Below are positions 27,341-36,444 of a stretch of DNA of 64,000 bases, in pieces. The translations under genes and the position numbers were made by a program. This DNA comes from Desulfoluna spongiiphila (lineage in GTDB: Bacteria > Desulfobacterota > Desulfobacteria > Desulfobacterales > Desulfolunaceae). Every line of letters begins with the position of its first letter. Within the stretch, counting starts at the first letter, position 1. The DNA lies in contig NZ_FMUX01000002.1 of the NCBI RefSeq assembly GCF_900101345.1, forward strand, positions 372,001-436,000, read 5' to 3'. Below the pieces are notes generated by a model. The model ran no database searches, was not told the origin of the DNA, and worked only from the letters and a program-made list of their open reading frames with translations.

Positions 27341-27369
27341 AAAAAAGCCGCACAGGAGTGCGGCGCTCC
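27341..27369 (-). repeat. GCCGCAC-type hairpin repeat, copy 3
   Basis: GCCGCAC-AGGA-GTGCGGC with an A-run on its left. It lies about 95 bases past the end of the minus-strand sigma-54 activator gene and can act as its terminator. Confidence 0.7.
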
Positions 27370-27395
27370 AGTACGGCATGGGGTTACGGTATGTT

Positions 27396-27414
27396 TAGCC
27401 CGGATATTTCATGA
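27396..27414 (+). repeat. MITE-end motif (R4), copy
   Basis: TAGCCCGGATATTTCATGA, one base different from the left end of the 7010-7262 element. Confidence 0.62.
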
Positions 27415-27461
27415 AAAACGACGAAATTAAAGGAATGGAATCTTATTGCGGTTTATTATTC

Positions 27462-28523
27462 TCAATTGGGCTCGCTGATGTTGAGCCGGTCGATTTTGGT
27501 CAGCAGGGTTTTGTAGCTGATTTTTAGGATCTTTGAGGCATGGGTCCGGTTCCAGTTGGTGCGGTCCAGGACCTGGGAGATCACCTCTTTTTCCACGATG
27601 TCGGTGGCGGTTTTTTTGATGGCTTTAAGGGAGAAGGCCTCCATGGCTTCCGGGGTGCCGGCGGCCATGGTGCGGATCTTTTCCACGAGGCTGCCGTAGG
27701 TGGTGGGCGTGGTACCGGGGGCGTTGTCGGGTGGGGCAGGATGTTCGTGGAGGATCTCGGAGAGGGTCTCTTCGTCGCAGCCGATGAGAAGGATCCGCTG
27801 CAGGATGCTCACGAGCTGACGGACGTTGCCGGGCCAGGAGAAACTGCAGAGCCTGCCGTAGGTGTGGGTGTTCAGGGGGGCGATGACCCGGTCCGGGTAC
27901 TTGTCCTGATAGAGGCGGGTGTAGTGGGAGATGAGTTCGGGGATGTCCTCGGGCCGCTCGCGTAAGGGGGGGATATTGATCTGGATCATGTTAAGGCGGT
28001 AGTAGAGGTCCTCCCGGAATTTTTTTTCTTCGATCCTCTGCTTGAGGTCGTGGTTGGTGGCCGAGATCACCCAGGTGTTGGAGGTGATGTTGGTCTCCGA
28101 ACCCAGGCGGCTGTACTCCCCGCTCTGGAGGACGTGCAGGAGCTTGGCCTGGAGGTGAAAGCTCATGTCCCCGATTTCGTCCAGAAAGAGCACGCCCCCG
28201 TCGGCTATTTCAAATTTACCCTTCCGCTTGCGGTGGGCCCCGGTGTAGGCCCCCTGTTCCACCCCGAAGAGCTCGCTTTCAAGGAGGGTGTCGGGGATGG
28301 CCGCGCAGTTCACTTTCACGAATTCTTTTTTACGCCGGGGTGAGAGCTCGTAGAGAACCCGCGCCACCACCTCCTTGCCGACCCCGGTTTCTCCGGTGAT
28401 GACAACGTTTAATGAGGTGTCCTGGGAGACCAGGCGGATGATCTCACGGATTTTCTGGATGCTGGGGCTTGAGCCCACAAGGGGTGTGTCCATGGCGTTG
28501 CCTGTTTTGGGGTCCGGGTGCAT
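27462..28523 (-). CDS. Sigma-54-dependent transcriptional activator
   Basis: A 353-residue bacterial enhancer-binding protein made of an AAA+ domain and a DNA-binding domain, without N-terminal receiver or PAS. Walker A is GETGVGKE (44-51), the sigma-54 loop is GAYTGA (91-96, usual GAFTGA), Walker B is VLFLDEIG (111-118), and the R-finger region REDLYYRLN follows. The C-terminus (about 315-350, with NRTHASKILKISYKTLLTKI) is a Fis-type HTH. It is divergent from the EPS locus, similar to the PrsR-type regulators of exosortase loci, so EPS control is a reasonable inference. Absence of a sensor domain suggests control by expression or by a partner. The start could also be the ATG at 28493; neither has a clear ribosome-binding site. 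Confidence 0.85.
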   Translation of the reverse strand: MHPDPKTGNAMDTPLVGSSPSIQKIREIIRLVSQDTSLNVVITGETGVGKEVVARVLYELSPRRKKEFVKVNCAAIPDTLLESELFGVEQGAYTGAHRKRKGKFEIADGGVLFLDEIGDMSFHLQAKLLHVLQSGEYSRLGSETNITSNTWVISATNHDLKQRIEEKKFREDLYYRLNMIQINIPPLRERPEDIPELISHYTRLYQDKYPDRVIAPLNTHTYGRLCSFSWPGNVRQLVSILQRILLIGCDEETLSEILHEHPAPPDNAPGTTPTTYGSLVEKIRTMAAGTPEAMEAFSLKAIKKTATDIVEKEVISQVLDRTNWNRTHASKILKISYKTLLTKIDRLNISEPN

Positions 28524-29284
28524 TAATGTGGCAGTATCGGGGGAGGGGAGAGGAGGTGCGGCGCGTCAGGCGTTGCCGCATGCCGGGCCTCTGCGGTGGG
28601 CCGAGGGGCCGGGCATGGGTGCTCGGTGGCACCGAGCGGGCCGTGGGTCGGGAAAGCGCACAACGGGTCGTTTTGCCGTGTCCCTAATACTTATGACCGC
28701 CTTGCAACACACCGGATCAAAAGGTGGCGATGGCCACCTTCGGCCATGGGTCGCAAGGCAATTTCAGACGGCGATTTTTTTGCGAAAGGAGGCATGGGCG
28801 AGACTCTGTTCGGGGCGTGCCGACCTCCCTTGGCGCGCATCGCGTCATACGCGTCTGTGATGAACGATTGTGCATGGGAAATCATGCCAAGTCGCCAATT
28901 TTCTAAAACATGAATAGTGTTGAATCTTGATAAATAATAGATTATTATAAATGCCATATCAAGCTCAAAGTTCCCTGTCTGGTTTCTCCTGATCCTCCTC
29001 TCTGCGGGTGTTTCACAATTTCCAATTGCCTATTTCATGAGTCTGTTTAGTGCCGGCCGACGGTATTGCGGGAAGTTTGCAGGATCGGTGTCACGTGACG
29101 CGCTGGATGCCGATTGCGACAGGGCTCACGCAGGACTCACCTGTCCTTTTCCACGTCTGTGGAAGAGTCGTTTACCGATTCGTACGGTCTGCTGTCCCTT
29201 TATCCATTCACCGAAAAGACGGCCCTCATCGCTCACCGGTACGGCTCTGGCTTGCAGAGCCCGTCAATGATTGCTGGAGGATAT
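28524..29284. other. Divergent control region before the EPS locus
   Basis: About 760 bases with no credible gene. Two perfect inverted repeats stand out: GCTCGGT-GGC-ACCGAGC (28621-28637) and AAGGTGGC-GATG-GCCACCTT (28721-28740). They may be operators or RNA hairpins. I looked for sigma-54 promoters (GG-N10-GC) here and found none with the right spacing. Confidence 0.5.
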
Positions 29285-30802
29285 ATGAAAGGCATCCAAC
29301 GCGATAAAAACGACATGGAGTTTTACATCGGGATGGTGGCCAAATGGTATTGGATCGTCCTGATTACCCTCGCCCTTTCCCTGATTTTCGGGATTTATCG
29401 TGTGTTGACCCTGCAGAATTTCTACGAGGCCCGGACCGTGATCCTGGTCCAGCCCCAGAACCTTCCCCCGGACGTGGTGCGAACCATCGTGGCCGAGGAC
29501 ACCAACATCCGCATCACCACCCTTTCCCAGCGTATCCAGAGCCGGACCAACCTGGAAAAAATCATTGAGGAGTTTGATCTGTTTTCCGGTGAGGGCAGTC
29601 AGGAGATGTTCATGGAGGACAAGGTCGCCGTGATGAGAAAGCGCATCTCCGTGGACCTGACCCGGGGGCGCAACCGCAACGCCGACTCCTTCACCGTCTC
29701 CTACCGGGGGACCGATCCCGTGCGGGTGACCCAGATCACCGAAGCCCTGGCTGCCAACATCATCGACGAGAACCTGAAACTGCGGGAGAGCCTGGTCCTG
29801 GGGACCAACTCTTTTCTGGAGGCCGAGCTCAAGGCCATGCGGGTCAAGCTGGTGAAAACGGAAACCGGGCTCAAGGAGTACCGGGAGCGTTACATGGGCG
29901 GACTGCCCGAGCAGCTGGAGAGCAACCTGAGCATTCTGGATTCCTTGAACGAGCGCCTTACCCATGTGCGCAACGAGGTGAGGATGTCCAAGGAACGGCT
30001 GGACCTTTTCCTCCAGCGGTCCAATCGGCCCGTGGACACAACCGTGGATGACGTGCCCGGGCGGTCCCTGAGCAAGGAGCAGGAGCTGGAGCGCCTGCGC
30101 GAAGAACTCAATTTTCGGCTGAAACGCTACACCGAGTTTCACCCGGATGTCCTGCAGGTGAAGTCGGCCATCCGGCAGCTGGAGTCCGAGCCCGACGAGG
30201 TGGTGGCCGAGCGGCCACGGTCCCGGCCCCTCTCGGCCTTTGAGCAGCAGAGGGCCGATCTTCTGGCCGAGATCCGGATGAACGAGAAAGAGCGGGACGC
30301 CCTGGTGGCACAGATCCGGGTTTACAAGAAGCGGGTGGAGGACACGCCCAAACGGGAGCAGGAGCTGATTTCCCTGCAGAGGGACTACGACAACATCAGA
30401 AGCGCCTACCACTCCCTGTTGAACCGGCAGATCGAATCCCAGATCGCCGTGAACATGGAAAAACAGCAGAAAGGCGGCCAGTTCCGCATCATCGATCCTG
30501 CCAGGGTGCCTGAAAAGCCCATGGTCCCGGACATGCAGAAGGTGGTGCTTTTTATCCTGGTGGCGGGCCTTGGCCTCGGGTGCGGCATCGTGGCCATGCT
30601 GGAGCTGATGATGCCGACCTTTCGCGGGGCCGGGTCCGTGGAGGTGTATACCGCGGTTCCCGTCATCGCCAATATCCCGACCATTGAGTACGGCTCCGGG
30701 ATCAAACGGTTTTTTCTGACGAGGGTTCTTCCCGTGGCGGGCTGCCTGACGACGGTGTGCCTGCTGGGGACCCTCCTTGGCCTGGTCTATATCAAGGGGT
30801 GA
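29285..30802 (+). CDS. Wzz/GumC-like polysaccharide chain-length determinant
   Basis: A 505-residue inner-membrane protein of the Wzz family as found in exosortase (XrtA) loci. It has an N-terminal helix (about residues 19-40, WYWIVLITLALSLIFGIYR), a periplasmic coiled-coil domain (about 45-400, with many Glu/Arg heptads) and C-terminal helices (about 418-440 and 480-502). Start at 29285, with GGAGG upstream; the frame open from 29114 is not used. It sets chain length together with the tyrosine kinase encoded next, four bases downstream. It is the first gene of the EPS operon. Confidence 0.88.
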   Translation: MKGIQRDKNDMEFYIGMVAKWYWIVLITLALSLIFGIYRVLTLQNFYEARTVILVQPQNLPPDVVRTIVAEDTNIRITTLSQRIQSRTNLEKIIEEFDLFSGEGSQEMFMEDKVAVMRKRISVDLTRGRNRNADSFTVSYRGTDPVRVTQITEALAANIIDENLKLRESLVLGTNSFLEAELKAMRVKLVKTETGLKEYRERYMGGLPEQLESNLSILDSLNERLTHVRNEVRMSKERLDLFLQRSNRPVDTTVDDVPGRSLSKEQELERLREELNFRLKRYTEFHPDVLQVKSAIRQLESEPDEVVAERPRSRPLSAFEQQRADLLAEIRMNEKERDALVAQIRVYKKRVEDTPKREQELISLQRDYDNIRSAYHSLLNRQIESQIAVNMEKQQKGGQFRIIDPARVPEKPMVPDMQKVVLFILVAGLGLGCGIVAMLELMMPTFRGAGSVEVYTAVPVIANIPTIEYGSGIKRFFLTRVLPVAGCLTTVCLLGTLLGLVYIKG

Positions 30803-30806
30803 CACG

Positions 30807-31676
30807 ATGGGGCATTTTTCCAAAGCACTTGAAAAAAGAGACTCTGAGCGTGGTGACAAACCGGTTGTCTCGACACCCGACAAGGTGAAAAACGAGGTGC
30901 CGGCGGACGGGAGCAGGGCCGACGACCACAGGGCGGCCGAGCAGAAGCCCGGCGCCGCAGGCCATCCCCTGGTGGTCCTTTCTGACCCCTGGAGCTACAG
31001 CTCAGAGCAGTTTCGGTCCATCAAGACCACGATCATGTTCCCCGAAGACGGGAAGAAGCGCCGTCTGATCCTTGTGACCAGCTCGGTGCCCGCCGAAGGG
31101 AAATCCTTTGTGGCAACCAACGTGGCGGCGGCCATCGCCGGCAGCCTGGACAACCAGGTGATGGTCATCGACAGCGACCTGAGGCGTCCCACCGTGGCGG
31201 ATATTTTTGCCCTGCCGCCGGATGCCAAGGGCCTGGAGGCCTATCTGAACAACCAGTGTCCCCTTGACGACGTGGTCTACCCCACCCACATGGAAAAACT
31301 CTCTGTGATTCCTGCCGGAAAAGCCGTGGAAAACCCGTCTGAGCTCATCTCTTCCTCCACCATGGTCCAGCTTCTGGACGACGTGCGGGACCGGTACTCG
31401 GATCGCTATGTCATCATCGACTCCCCGCCCCCTCTGTTCGCCCCGGAAACCATTGCCCTGTCCCGGCACGTGGACGGAATCGTTATTGTTATCCGAAACG
31501 ACAAAACCTCCAAACGGGTGGTGGCGGACATGCTGGACAAGGTGGACCGCACCAAGGTGATCGGCATCGTCCTCAACAGGTACGACGTCCCCTTTGCCCG
31601 GGACCGGGGGTACAAAGAGTACTACGCGTACAGGAAAGGAGCCGGGAACGGGAGCAGGGACCCCGGTAAAAAATGA
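30807..31676 (+). CDS. BY-kinase, polysaccharide-type tyrosine autokinase
   Basis: A 289-residue cytoplasmic bacterial tyrosine kinase. Walker A SSVPAEGKS (92-100), Walker A' VMVIDSDLRRP (118-128) and Walker B YVIIDSPPP are present, and the C-terminus ends in a Tyr cluster YKEYYAY, the site of autophosphorylation. It works with the membrane Wzz protein just upstream, as CapB-like kinases do, to regulate polymerisation and export. The disordered, charged first 50 residues are normal for the XrtA-associated form. The start at 30807 follows AAGGGG. Confidence 0.9.
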   Translation: MGHFSKALEKRDSERGDKPVVSTPDKVKNEVPADGSRADDHRAAEQKPGAAGHPLVVLSDPWSYSSEQFRSIKTTIMFPEDGKKRRLILVTSSVPAEGKSFVATNVAAAIAGSLDNQVMVIDSDLRRPTVADIFALPPDAKGLEAYLNNQCPLDDVVYPTHMEKLSVIPAGKAVENPSELISSSTMVQLLDDVRDRYSDRYVIIDSPPPLFAPETIALSRHVDGIVIVIRNDKTSKRVVADMLDKVDRTKVIGIVLNRYDVPFARDRGYKEYYAYRKGAGNGSRDPGKK

Positions 31677-31763
31677 ACCCGCGGTATGCCGTGACGGGGC
31701 GCGTCGTCCCCATACGGGACAAGCGGGAATGACCCCCACCAACGGCTCAGGCGTGCCAAGACC

Positions 31764-33149
31764 ATGATCAATTTATTCGAAAAATACTACACGATTCGAA
31801 ACATCTTTCTGATCCTCCTGGAGAGCCTCCTGCTCTACGTGAGTATTCTGCTCACCTGGTTCATCGTCTCCGGGGGGAGCCGGTGGATCGATTACTCCGG
31901 CCTTCACCTGAAGGCGGCCTTCATTATCATCGTCTGTGTGTTCTGCCTGTACTGCAACAATGTGTACAGCATCAAGGACATTACCGGCTACATGGACCTG
32001 GCCATCAAGCTGTTTCAATCCCTGGGCATGGCCCTGATCCTTCTTGCCTTGTTTTACATCGGGTTCAGCCAGGCCAGCCTTCGAACCGGGTTCTTTTTTG
32101 TCTACGTGCCCGTGGTGGTCGCCGTGCTGTCGACGTGGCGGTTTGTCTATGTCTTTGTCCTTAAAACAGGGCTGTTGAACCAGAGAATCCTGGTGGTGGG
32201 GGACGGGGATTTTGCCGTGGACATCTGCCGGGAGATCGAACGGGAGATCGACAGCGGGTACAGCGTGGAAGTCCTGGTCACGGAAAAACACGTGGACGGG
32301 CTCGATACCCTCAGTACCCCGCATCACCACTCCTATGAGAGGCTGGCGAAAACCGCCGAGGAGTTCGAGGTGGAGCGCATCGTGGTCGCCCTTAAAGAGA
32401 AGCGGGGCAGCCTTCCTGTGGAGGAGCTTCTTTTGTGCCGCATGAACGGCATCGACGTGGTGGACGGGAACACCTTTTACGAGATGCTCACCGGAAAATT
32501 CCTGGTCTCCTCCATCAACCCGGCGTGGCTTATTTTTTCCGGCGGGTTCAGAAAAGGCCGGGTGCGCAGCATGCTCAAACGGTTGGAGGACATCGTGGTC
32601 TCCACCATCCTGCTTATTCTTTTCTCCCCGGTGATGCTGGTGGCCGCCATTTTCATCAAGCTGGACTCTCGGGGGCCGCTCCTGTTTGCCCAAGAGCGCC
32701 TGGGGAAGGGGCATAAGCCCTACAGGCTTTTTAAGCTCAGGTCCATGGTGGAGAACGCGGAGAAGGAGTCCGGTCCTGTCTGGGCCTTGAAAAATGACAC
32801 ACGGGTGACCCGGGTGGGGCTCTTTATCCGCAAGTGGCGCGTGGACGAGCTTCCCCAGCTGTTCAACGTCCTGAAAGGGGACATGAGCCTGGTGGGCCCC
32901 CGGCCGGAGAGGGCGCATTTTGTCAAGCAGCTTGAGACAGAGCTTCCCTACTACGCGGAACGCTTCACCGTGCGTCCCGGTGTGACGGGGTGGGCCCAGG
33001 TCCGGTACGGGTACGGCGATTCCGTGGAGGATGCCATGGAAAAGCTCAACTACGACCTGTTTTATATCAAGAACATGAGCCTGTTCATGGACATCGTGAT
33101 CATTTTTCGCACGGTCAGGACGGTTCTGTTCGGGGTGGGGGCGCGATAG
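31764..33149 (+). CDS. Polyprenyl-phosphate sugar phosphotransferase (EPS initiation)
   Basis: A 461-residue membrane protein that starts the repeat unit by moving a sugar-1-phosphate to undecaprenyl phosphate. Four or five N-terminal helices (about 12-145), a nucleotide-fold domain without known catalysis (about 150-260, [11 protein letters not shown]), and the catalytic C-terminal domain (about 275-461) with [34 protein letters not shown] and PRPERAHF motifs. This layout is WbaP/EpsE type, as in exosortase-associated loci. The sugar is unknown (glucose or galactose in most). The ribosome-binding site is weak. Intervening 87 bases after the kinase hold no gene. Confidence 0.92.
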   Translation: MINLFEKYYTIRNIFLILLESLLLYVSILLTWFIVSGGSRWIDYSGLHLKAAFIIIVCVFCLYCNNVYSIKDITGYMDLAIKLFQSLGMALILLALFYIGFSQASLRTGFFFVYVPVVVAVLSTWRFVYVFVLKTGLLNQRILVVGDGDFAVDICREIEREIDSGYSVEVLVTEKHVDGLDTLSTPHHHSYERLAKTAEEFEVERIVVALKEKRGSLPVEELLLCRMNGIDVVDGNTFYEMLTGKFLVSSINPAWLIFSGGFRKGRVRSMLKRLEDIVVSTILLILFSPVMLVAAIFIKLDSRGPLLFAQERLGKGHKPYRLFKLRSMVENAEKESGPVWALKNDTRVTRVGLFIRKWRVDELPQLFNVLKGDMSLVGPRPERAHFVKQLETELPYYAERFTVRPGVTGWAQVRYGYGDSVEDAMEKLNYDLFYIKNMSLFMDIVIIFRTVRTVLFGVGAR

Positions 33150-33304
33150 GCACCTCCGGGCCCCTGTACGGCAAGGCACAATCTGCATTGCAATTCCCGG
33201 GGGGAAATGCCGCGTCAGACGCTGAACGGTTCGGTTTTTTCTCAATTATCTGTCAACCAAAAATCAACGTTTAAAGAGGGTTGTGTAACCCGAGGGGCGG
33301 AGCT

Positions 33305-33907
33305 ATGTCTAATCAATCGCGTGTGGCTGGCATTCTGGCGTTGTGTCTGATGGTGACCCTGGGGGCGGGGATCGGCGCTGCCCTGGCTGAAACAAAGAAG
33401 TCAACGGTCCAAAAGAGCCCCGAGAGCTACTCGTTGGGGTACGGGGATATCATTGACGTCCTTGTGTGGAAGGAACCCGATTTCTCCCTTGAAAACACCG
33501 TGATCCGGCTGGACGGGAAGATCACCCTTCCCCTGGTGAGCGATGTGACGGCTGCGGGCAGGACCACCCGGCAGCTGAAGTCGACCCTTGAGAGCGTGCT
33601 GCGCAAGTACATCGACAACCCGGTGGTCACGGTGATCCTGAGGGAGGCGCGAAGCCAGCGGTTTTACATTCTGGGGGAGGTGATCCAGGCTGGCGAGTAC
33701 CCCTTGTCCAAGGAGCTGACGGTGCTCCAGGCCTTTGCCATCGCAGGCGGGTTTACCGAATGGGCCAACAAGAAAGAGATCTTCGTGCTGAGGCGAAACG
33801 ACAAAGGGGACTCGATGATCCGCATCAATTACCACGATATCCTGTCGGGCAAGGACCTGAAGGGCAATATTGTGCTCCTGGCCGATGACACCATCATGGT
33901 GCCCTGA
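33305..33907 (+). CDS. Wza-like polysaccharide export protein
   Basis: A 200-residue periplasmic or outer-membrane export protein. The start at 33305 follows GGGGCGGAG and gives a signal peptide (about 1-28, ending AALA). The mature part contains the poly-export domain (GYGDIIDVLVWKEPDFS, residues 47-63) and one SLBB domain (about 120-170, YILGEVIQAGEYPLSKELT). No lipobox Cys is seen, unlike Wza itself. It pairs with the beta-barrel gene that follows, whose start codon overlaps its stop, to make the export channel in synthase or XrtA-type systems. Confidence 0.88.
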   Translation: MSNQSRVAGILALCLMVTLGAGIGAALAETKKSTVQKSPESYSLGYGDIIDVLVWKEPDFSLENTVIRLDGKITLPLVSDVTAAGRTTRQLKSTLESVLRKYIDNPVVTVILREARSQRFYILGEVIQAGEYPLSKELTVLQAFAIAGGFTEWANKKEIFVLRRNDKGDSMIRINYHDILSGKDLKGNIVLLADDTIMVP

Positions 33908-35193
33908 TGATGAGGACGCGCAGGACGGCAACAGACAGCCGCAAATGGGTGGTCCCCGCGCTGGTGTTTCTGGTCGTCGCCCTGGGCGGAGGCGTGCTGA
34001 CGGAGCCCGTACGGGCCGATGTGCGCCTCGGGCTGGAAACCCAGGTGGAATACAACGACAACCTGTTCCTGGACGAAGGGGACGAGACCGACGATATCAT
34101 CTACCGCGTCGCGCCCTGGATCGAGGCCACAAAGCAGTGGCAGCGCCTCTTGACGGAACTGAGATACCAGCCTCGCTTTACCTGGTACGACGAAAACACG
34201 GACCTGGATTTCACCGGGCACAATGCGGACCTGGTGCTGTCCGGGAACGTCTCCCGCAACGTCAATCTGGCGCTGGACACCCGGTTTGTCCGAAGCGAAG
34301 AGGAGAACCGGGACCGGTTCAATTCCCAGCGATCCTCCCGCCTGCCCTACACCAACTTCTTTTCAAGTCTCACCGGTACCTGGCTTACCGGCAGGGATGA
34401 GAACCTGGGCTTTGTCGTGAGCGGGGAGGACCTGGACTACGATGAGGAGAGCCTCTCCCAGGACGGAAGGGAGTATGAGGGGCGAATCAATGGCCGGCAC
34501 CGGATTCAGGACCTGGATTTTGCCACCTTTGACGTGGGCTACGCCACCGGGGAGTACGAAGACGACACCACCTATGACGTCTTCAACGGCGTGGTGGGGG
34601 GCGAGCGCGGTATCGACCGGCAACGGCGCCTGTTTGCCCGGCTGGGGTTTTCCACCACCTCCGGGGACGCCAGGGCAAACTACAACACCTTGAACCCCCT
34701 GGTGGGCATCGCAGGGGAGAAGAAAAATCTTCAATACGATGTCGGGGCCGGTTTTCTGGTCTACGACCAGGATGATGCCGACACCGAGATCTACCCCTCT
34801 CTGGTGGCCAATGTGGTGGCCACTCACGGGTGGCGCCGGGGCGAGGTGGTGCTGACCTTTACCAGCGGGTACGAAGAGGAGTTTCTGGAGTCGGAGAACC
34901 CCGGGTTCAACACCTATGCCCTTACAAGGGCCACGGGCATCTACAGCCTCACCCAGGACTGGCGGTGCAGCGCACTGGGCGAGTTGCGGGGGGACGCTTA
35001 CGAGGACAACCGCCCCAATCAGGATGACCGCAAGGACCTCTCCCTGGTTGTGGGGGGCGGCATCGAATACCAGCTGATGCGTCGGGCCGTCGTGCGCCTG
35101 GATTATACCTTCCGGGCACGGGAGTCCGAGGACAATACCTTTGAGTACAAGGAAAACAGGGTGCTGATGACCTTGAACCTCTTCACGCTGTGA
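33907..35193 (+). CDS. Outer-membrane beta-barrel protein of EPS locus
   Basis: A 428-residue exported protein. The N-terminus is a signal peptide (about residues 12-37), and the mature part is rich in Asp/Glu/Tyr with alternating strands ending in LMTLNLFTL, the aromatic end typical of barrels. It resembles the BBP2/TIGR03016 family found in PEP-CTERM loci. The start ATG overlaps the stop of the preceding export gene by one base. Likely role: outer-membrane pore for polysaccharide, but this is inference from fold and position. Confidence 0.75.
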   Translation: MMRTRRTATDSRKWVVPALVFLVVALGGGVLTEPVRADVRLGLETQVEYNDNLFLDEGDETDDIIYRVAPWIEATKQWQRLLTELRYQPRFTWYDENTDLDFTGHNADLVLSGNVSRNVNLALDTRFVRSEEENRDRFNSQRSSRLPYTNFFSSLTGTWLTGRDENLGFVVSGEDLDYDEESLSQDGREYEGRINGRHRIQDLDFATFDVGYATGEYEDDTTYDVFNGVVGGERGIDRQRRLFARLGFSTTSGDARANYNTLNPLVGIAGEKKNLQYDVGAGFLVYDQDDADTEIYPSLVANVVATHGWRRGEVVLTFTSGYEEEFLESENPGFNTYALTRATGIYSLTQDWRCSALGELRGDAYEDNRPNQDDRKDLSLVVGGGIEYQLMRRAVVRLDYTFRARESEDNTFEYKENRVLMTLNLFTL

Positions 35194-35251
35194 TGTGTCG
35201 GGGAAAAAGGGAATCGGCGTCCGAGCAAATGAGGGCGCGAGGTGACGGACC

Positions 35252-36193
35252 ATGCACAGGGCCGAACCGCTGGCAAGGGCAGATGAGCATCAACATGGCG
35301 GTCTGGCACAGGATGCCGTGGGGCAGGAGCCCCCGGTGTTCCTGCTGACCGTGGATGTGGAAGACTGGTTCCAGGTGGAGAACTTCAAGCCCTGGATTCC
35401 CTTTGACTCCTGGGGCAGCCGGGAGCTTCGCGTGGTGGACAACACCCTGCGGCTCCTGGACAGCCTGGAGACCCTGGGCGGTGATCGTCCCGTCAGGGCC
35501 ACCTTTTTTATCCTCGGGTGGGTGGCCGCCAGGTGCCCGGAGCTTGTCCGGGAGATGGACGCCCGGGGCCACGAGGTGGCATCCCACGGGTACAACCACC
35601 GGCTGGTGCCCACCTGCTCCGACACGGAGCTGGCCGAGGACCTGGTATCGAGCCGCCACTGCCTTGAGGACATCTTGGGGAAACCCGTGGCGGGATACAG
35701 GGCCCCCAGTTTTTCCATCGAGCCGCGCCTGATCCGGCTCCTGGCCGAATGCGAGTATCGCTACGATGCCAGCTACAACTCCTTTTCGGGAAACGCCCGC
35801 TACGGCAGCTTCGACGACATGCCCCCGGCGGATCGCGGGGTGGCCCTGCTTTCCAACGGGCTCTACGAGCTCCCGGTGAGCAACCTGACCGTGGCCGGTC
35901 GAAAGGTGCCGTGGGGGGGCGGGGGCTTTTTCCGCCTGATTCCCAAACACCTGTACGCGGCAGGGGTCAAGTCCGAGGCCGCCCGAGACGGGGTGTTTCA
36001 TTTCTATCTCCACCCCTGGGAGATCGACCCGGGCCAGCCGCGGGTTCGTCAGGCCTCGGCCATGTTCAAGTTTCGCCATTACCTCAACCTGGGCCACTGC
36101 CTCGCCAAGCTCACCTACCTTCTGGACCACCTCGACGGGTTTGTTTTTTCCACCTGCTCCGAACACCTCTCCCATGTCACAGAAAAAGCGTAA
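35252..36193 (+). CDS. Polysaccharide deacetylase, exosortase-locus type
   Basis: A 313-residue NodB-fold enzyme. Motifs: TVDVEDW (metal and catalytic Asp, about residues 31-37), SHGYNHRL (metal His pair, about 111-118), GYRAPSFS (about 149-156) and FYLHPWEID (about 251-259). It has no obvious signal peptide. The sequence matches the DUF3473-containing deacetylases found in PEP-CTERM loci (TIGR03006). It removes acetyl groups from the polymer, probably from HexNAc residues. A 59-base gap separates it from the barrel gene, and its start is not marked by a clear ribosome-binding site. Confidence 0.87.
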   Translation: MHRAEPLARADEHQHGGLAQDAVGQEPPVFLLTVDVEDWFQVENFKPWIPFDSWGSRELRVVDNTLRLLDSLETLGGDRPVRATFFILGWVAARCPELVREMDARGHEVASHGYNHRLVPTCSDTELAEDLVSSRHCLEDILGKPVAGYRAPSFSIEPRLIRLLAECEYRYDASYNSFSGNARYGSFDDMPPADRGVALLSNGLYELPVSNLTVAGRKVPWGGGGFFRLIPKHLYAAGVKSEAARDGVFHFYLHPWEIDPGQPRVRQASAMFKFRHYLNLGHCLAKLTYLLDHLDGFVFSTCSEHLSHVTEKA

Positions 36194-36264
36194 AAGCTGC
36201 TTCCGACGGACCTGCCGGGGGCTAATCTTTAAAAAACTCTTTTTGAATGAATGCCGTTTTAAAC

Positions 36265-36350
36265 GCGAATGTGATTTTCCCTGAGGAACGAAGGGGAAAG
36301 CGCATTCGCAACGTGCTTTCAAGGTGGCACACCTTGCCGCCGGAGGCATC
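36265..36350 (+). repeat. R1 hairpin repeat, copy C
   Basis: Complete R1 (both hairpins, end GCCGCCGGAGGCATC). A partial R2-like sequence (CCTGCCGGGGGCTAATC, 36210-36226) precedes it, making a composite like the one at 38781-38945. It separates the deacetylase and FemAB-like genes. Confidence 0.75.
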
Positions 36351-36376
36351 TTTTTTGTTTTTACCATGAGCCCTCT

Positions 36377-36413
36377 TGCCCCTGTCGTTCATCCGACTTT
36401 AACCATAGAAGGC
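36377..36413 (+). repeat. R3 repeat, copy 1
   Basis: A 37-base sequence that recurs at 52707-52743 with one base change. It contains GACTTTAACCATAGAAGGC at its right end and follows a GTTTTTAC stretch in both places. Confidence 0.7.
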
Positions 36414-36444
36414 ATCGCTTTATTAAGCGCCTTGGGGACTCCCC

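Larger units (their letters stand above)
27155..27461. other. Intergenic region with two repeat copies
   Basis: About 300 bases with no gene. It holds the GCCGCAC hairpin repeat copy 3 (27341-27369) and an R4 copy (27396-27414). Confidence 0.55.

Noticed and set aside
28375..28860. 161-residue plus-strand frame before the EPS locus
   Set aside because: It overlaps the sigma-54 activator on the other strand and then runs through hairpin sequences; its translation is Arg/Gly-rich with no domain.
29264..30883. 539-residue minus-strand frame opposite the Wzz gene
   Set aside because: The His/Gly/Pro-rich translation is antisense shadow of a clear Wzz protein.
31773..33245. 490-residue minus-strand frame opposite the sugar transferase
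   Set aside because: Composition is that of an antisense shadow; the plus strand has clear catalytic motifs.
36265..36350. TGGCAC...TTGC in R1 as a sigma-54 promoter
   Set aside because: The sequence TGGCACACCTTGCC looks like -24/-12 boxes, but GG and GC are 8 bases apart and not 10, and the bases are explained by the hairpin.
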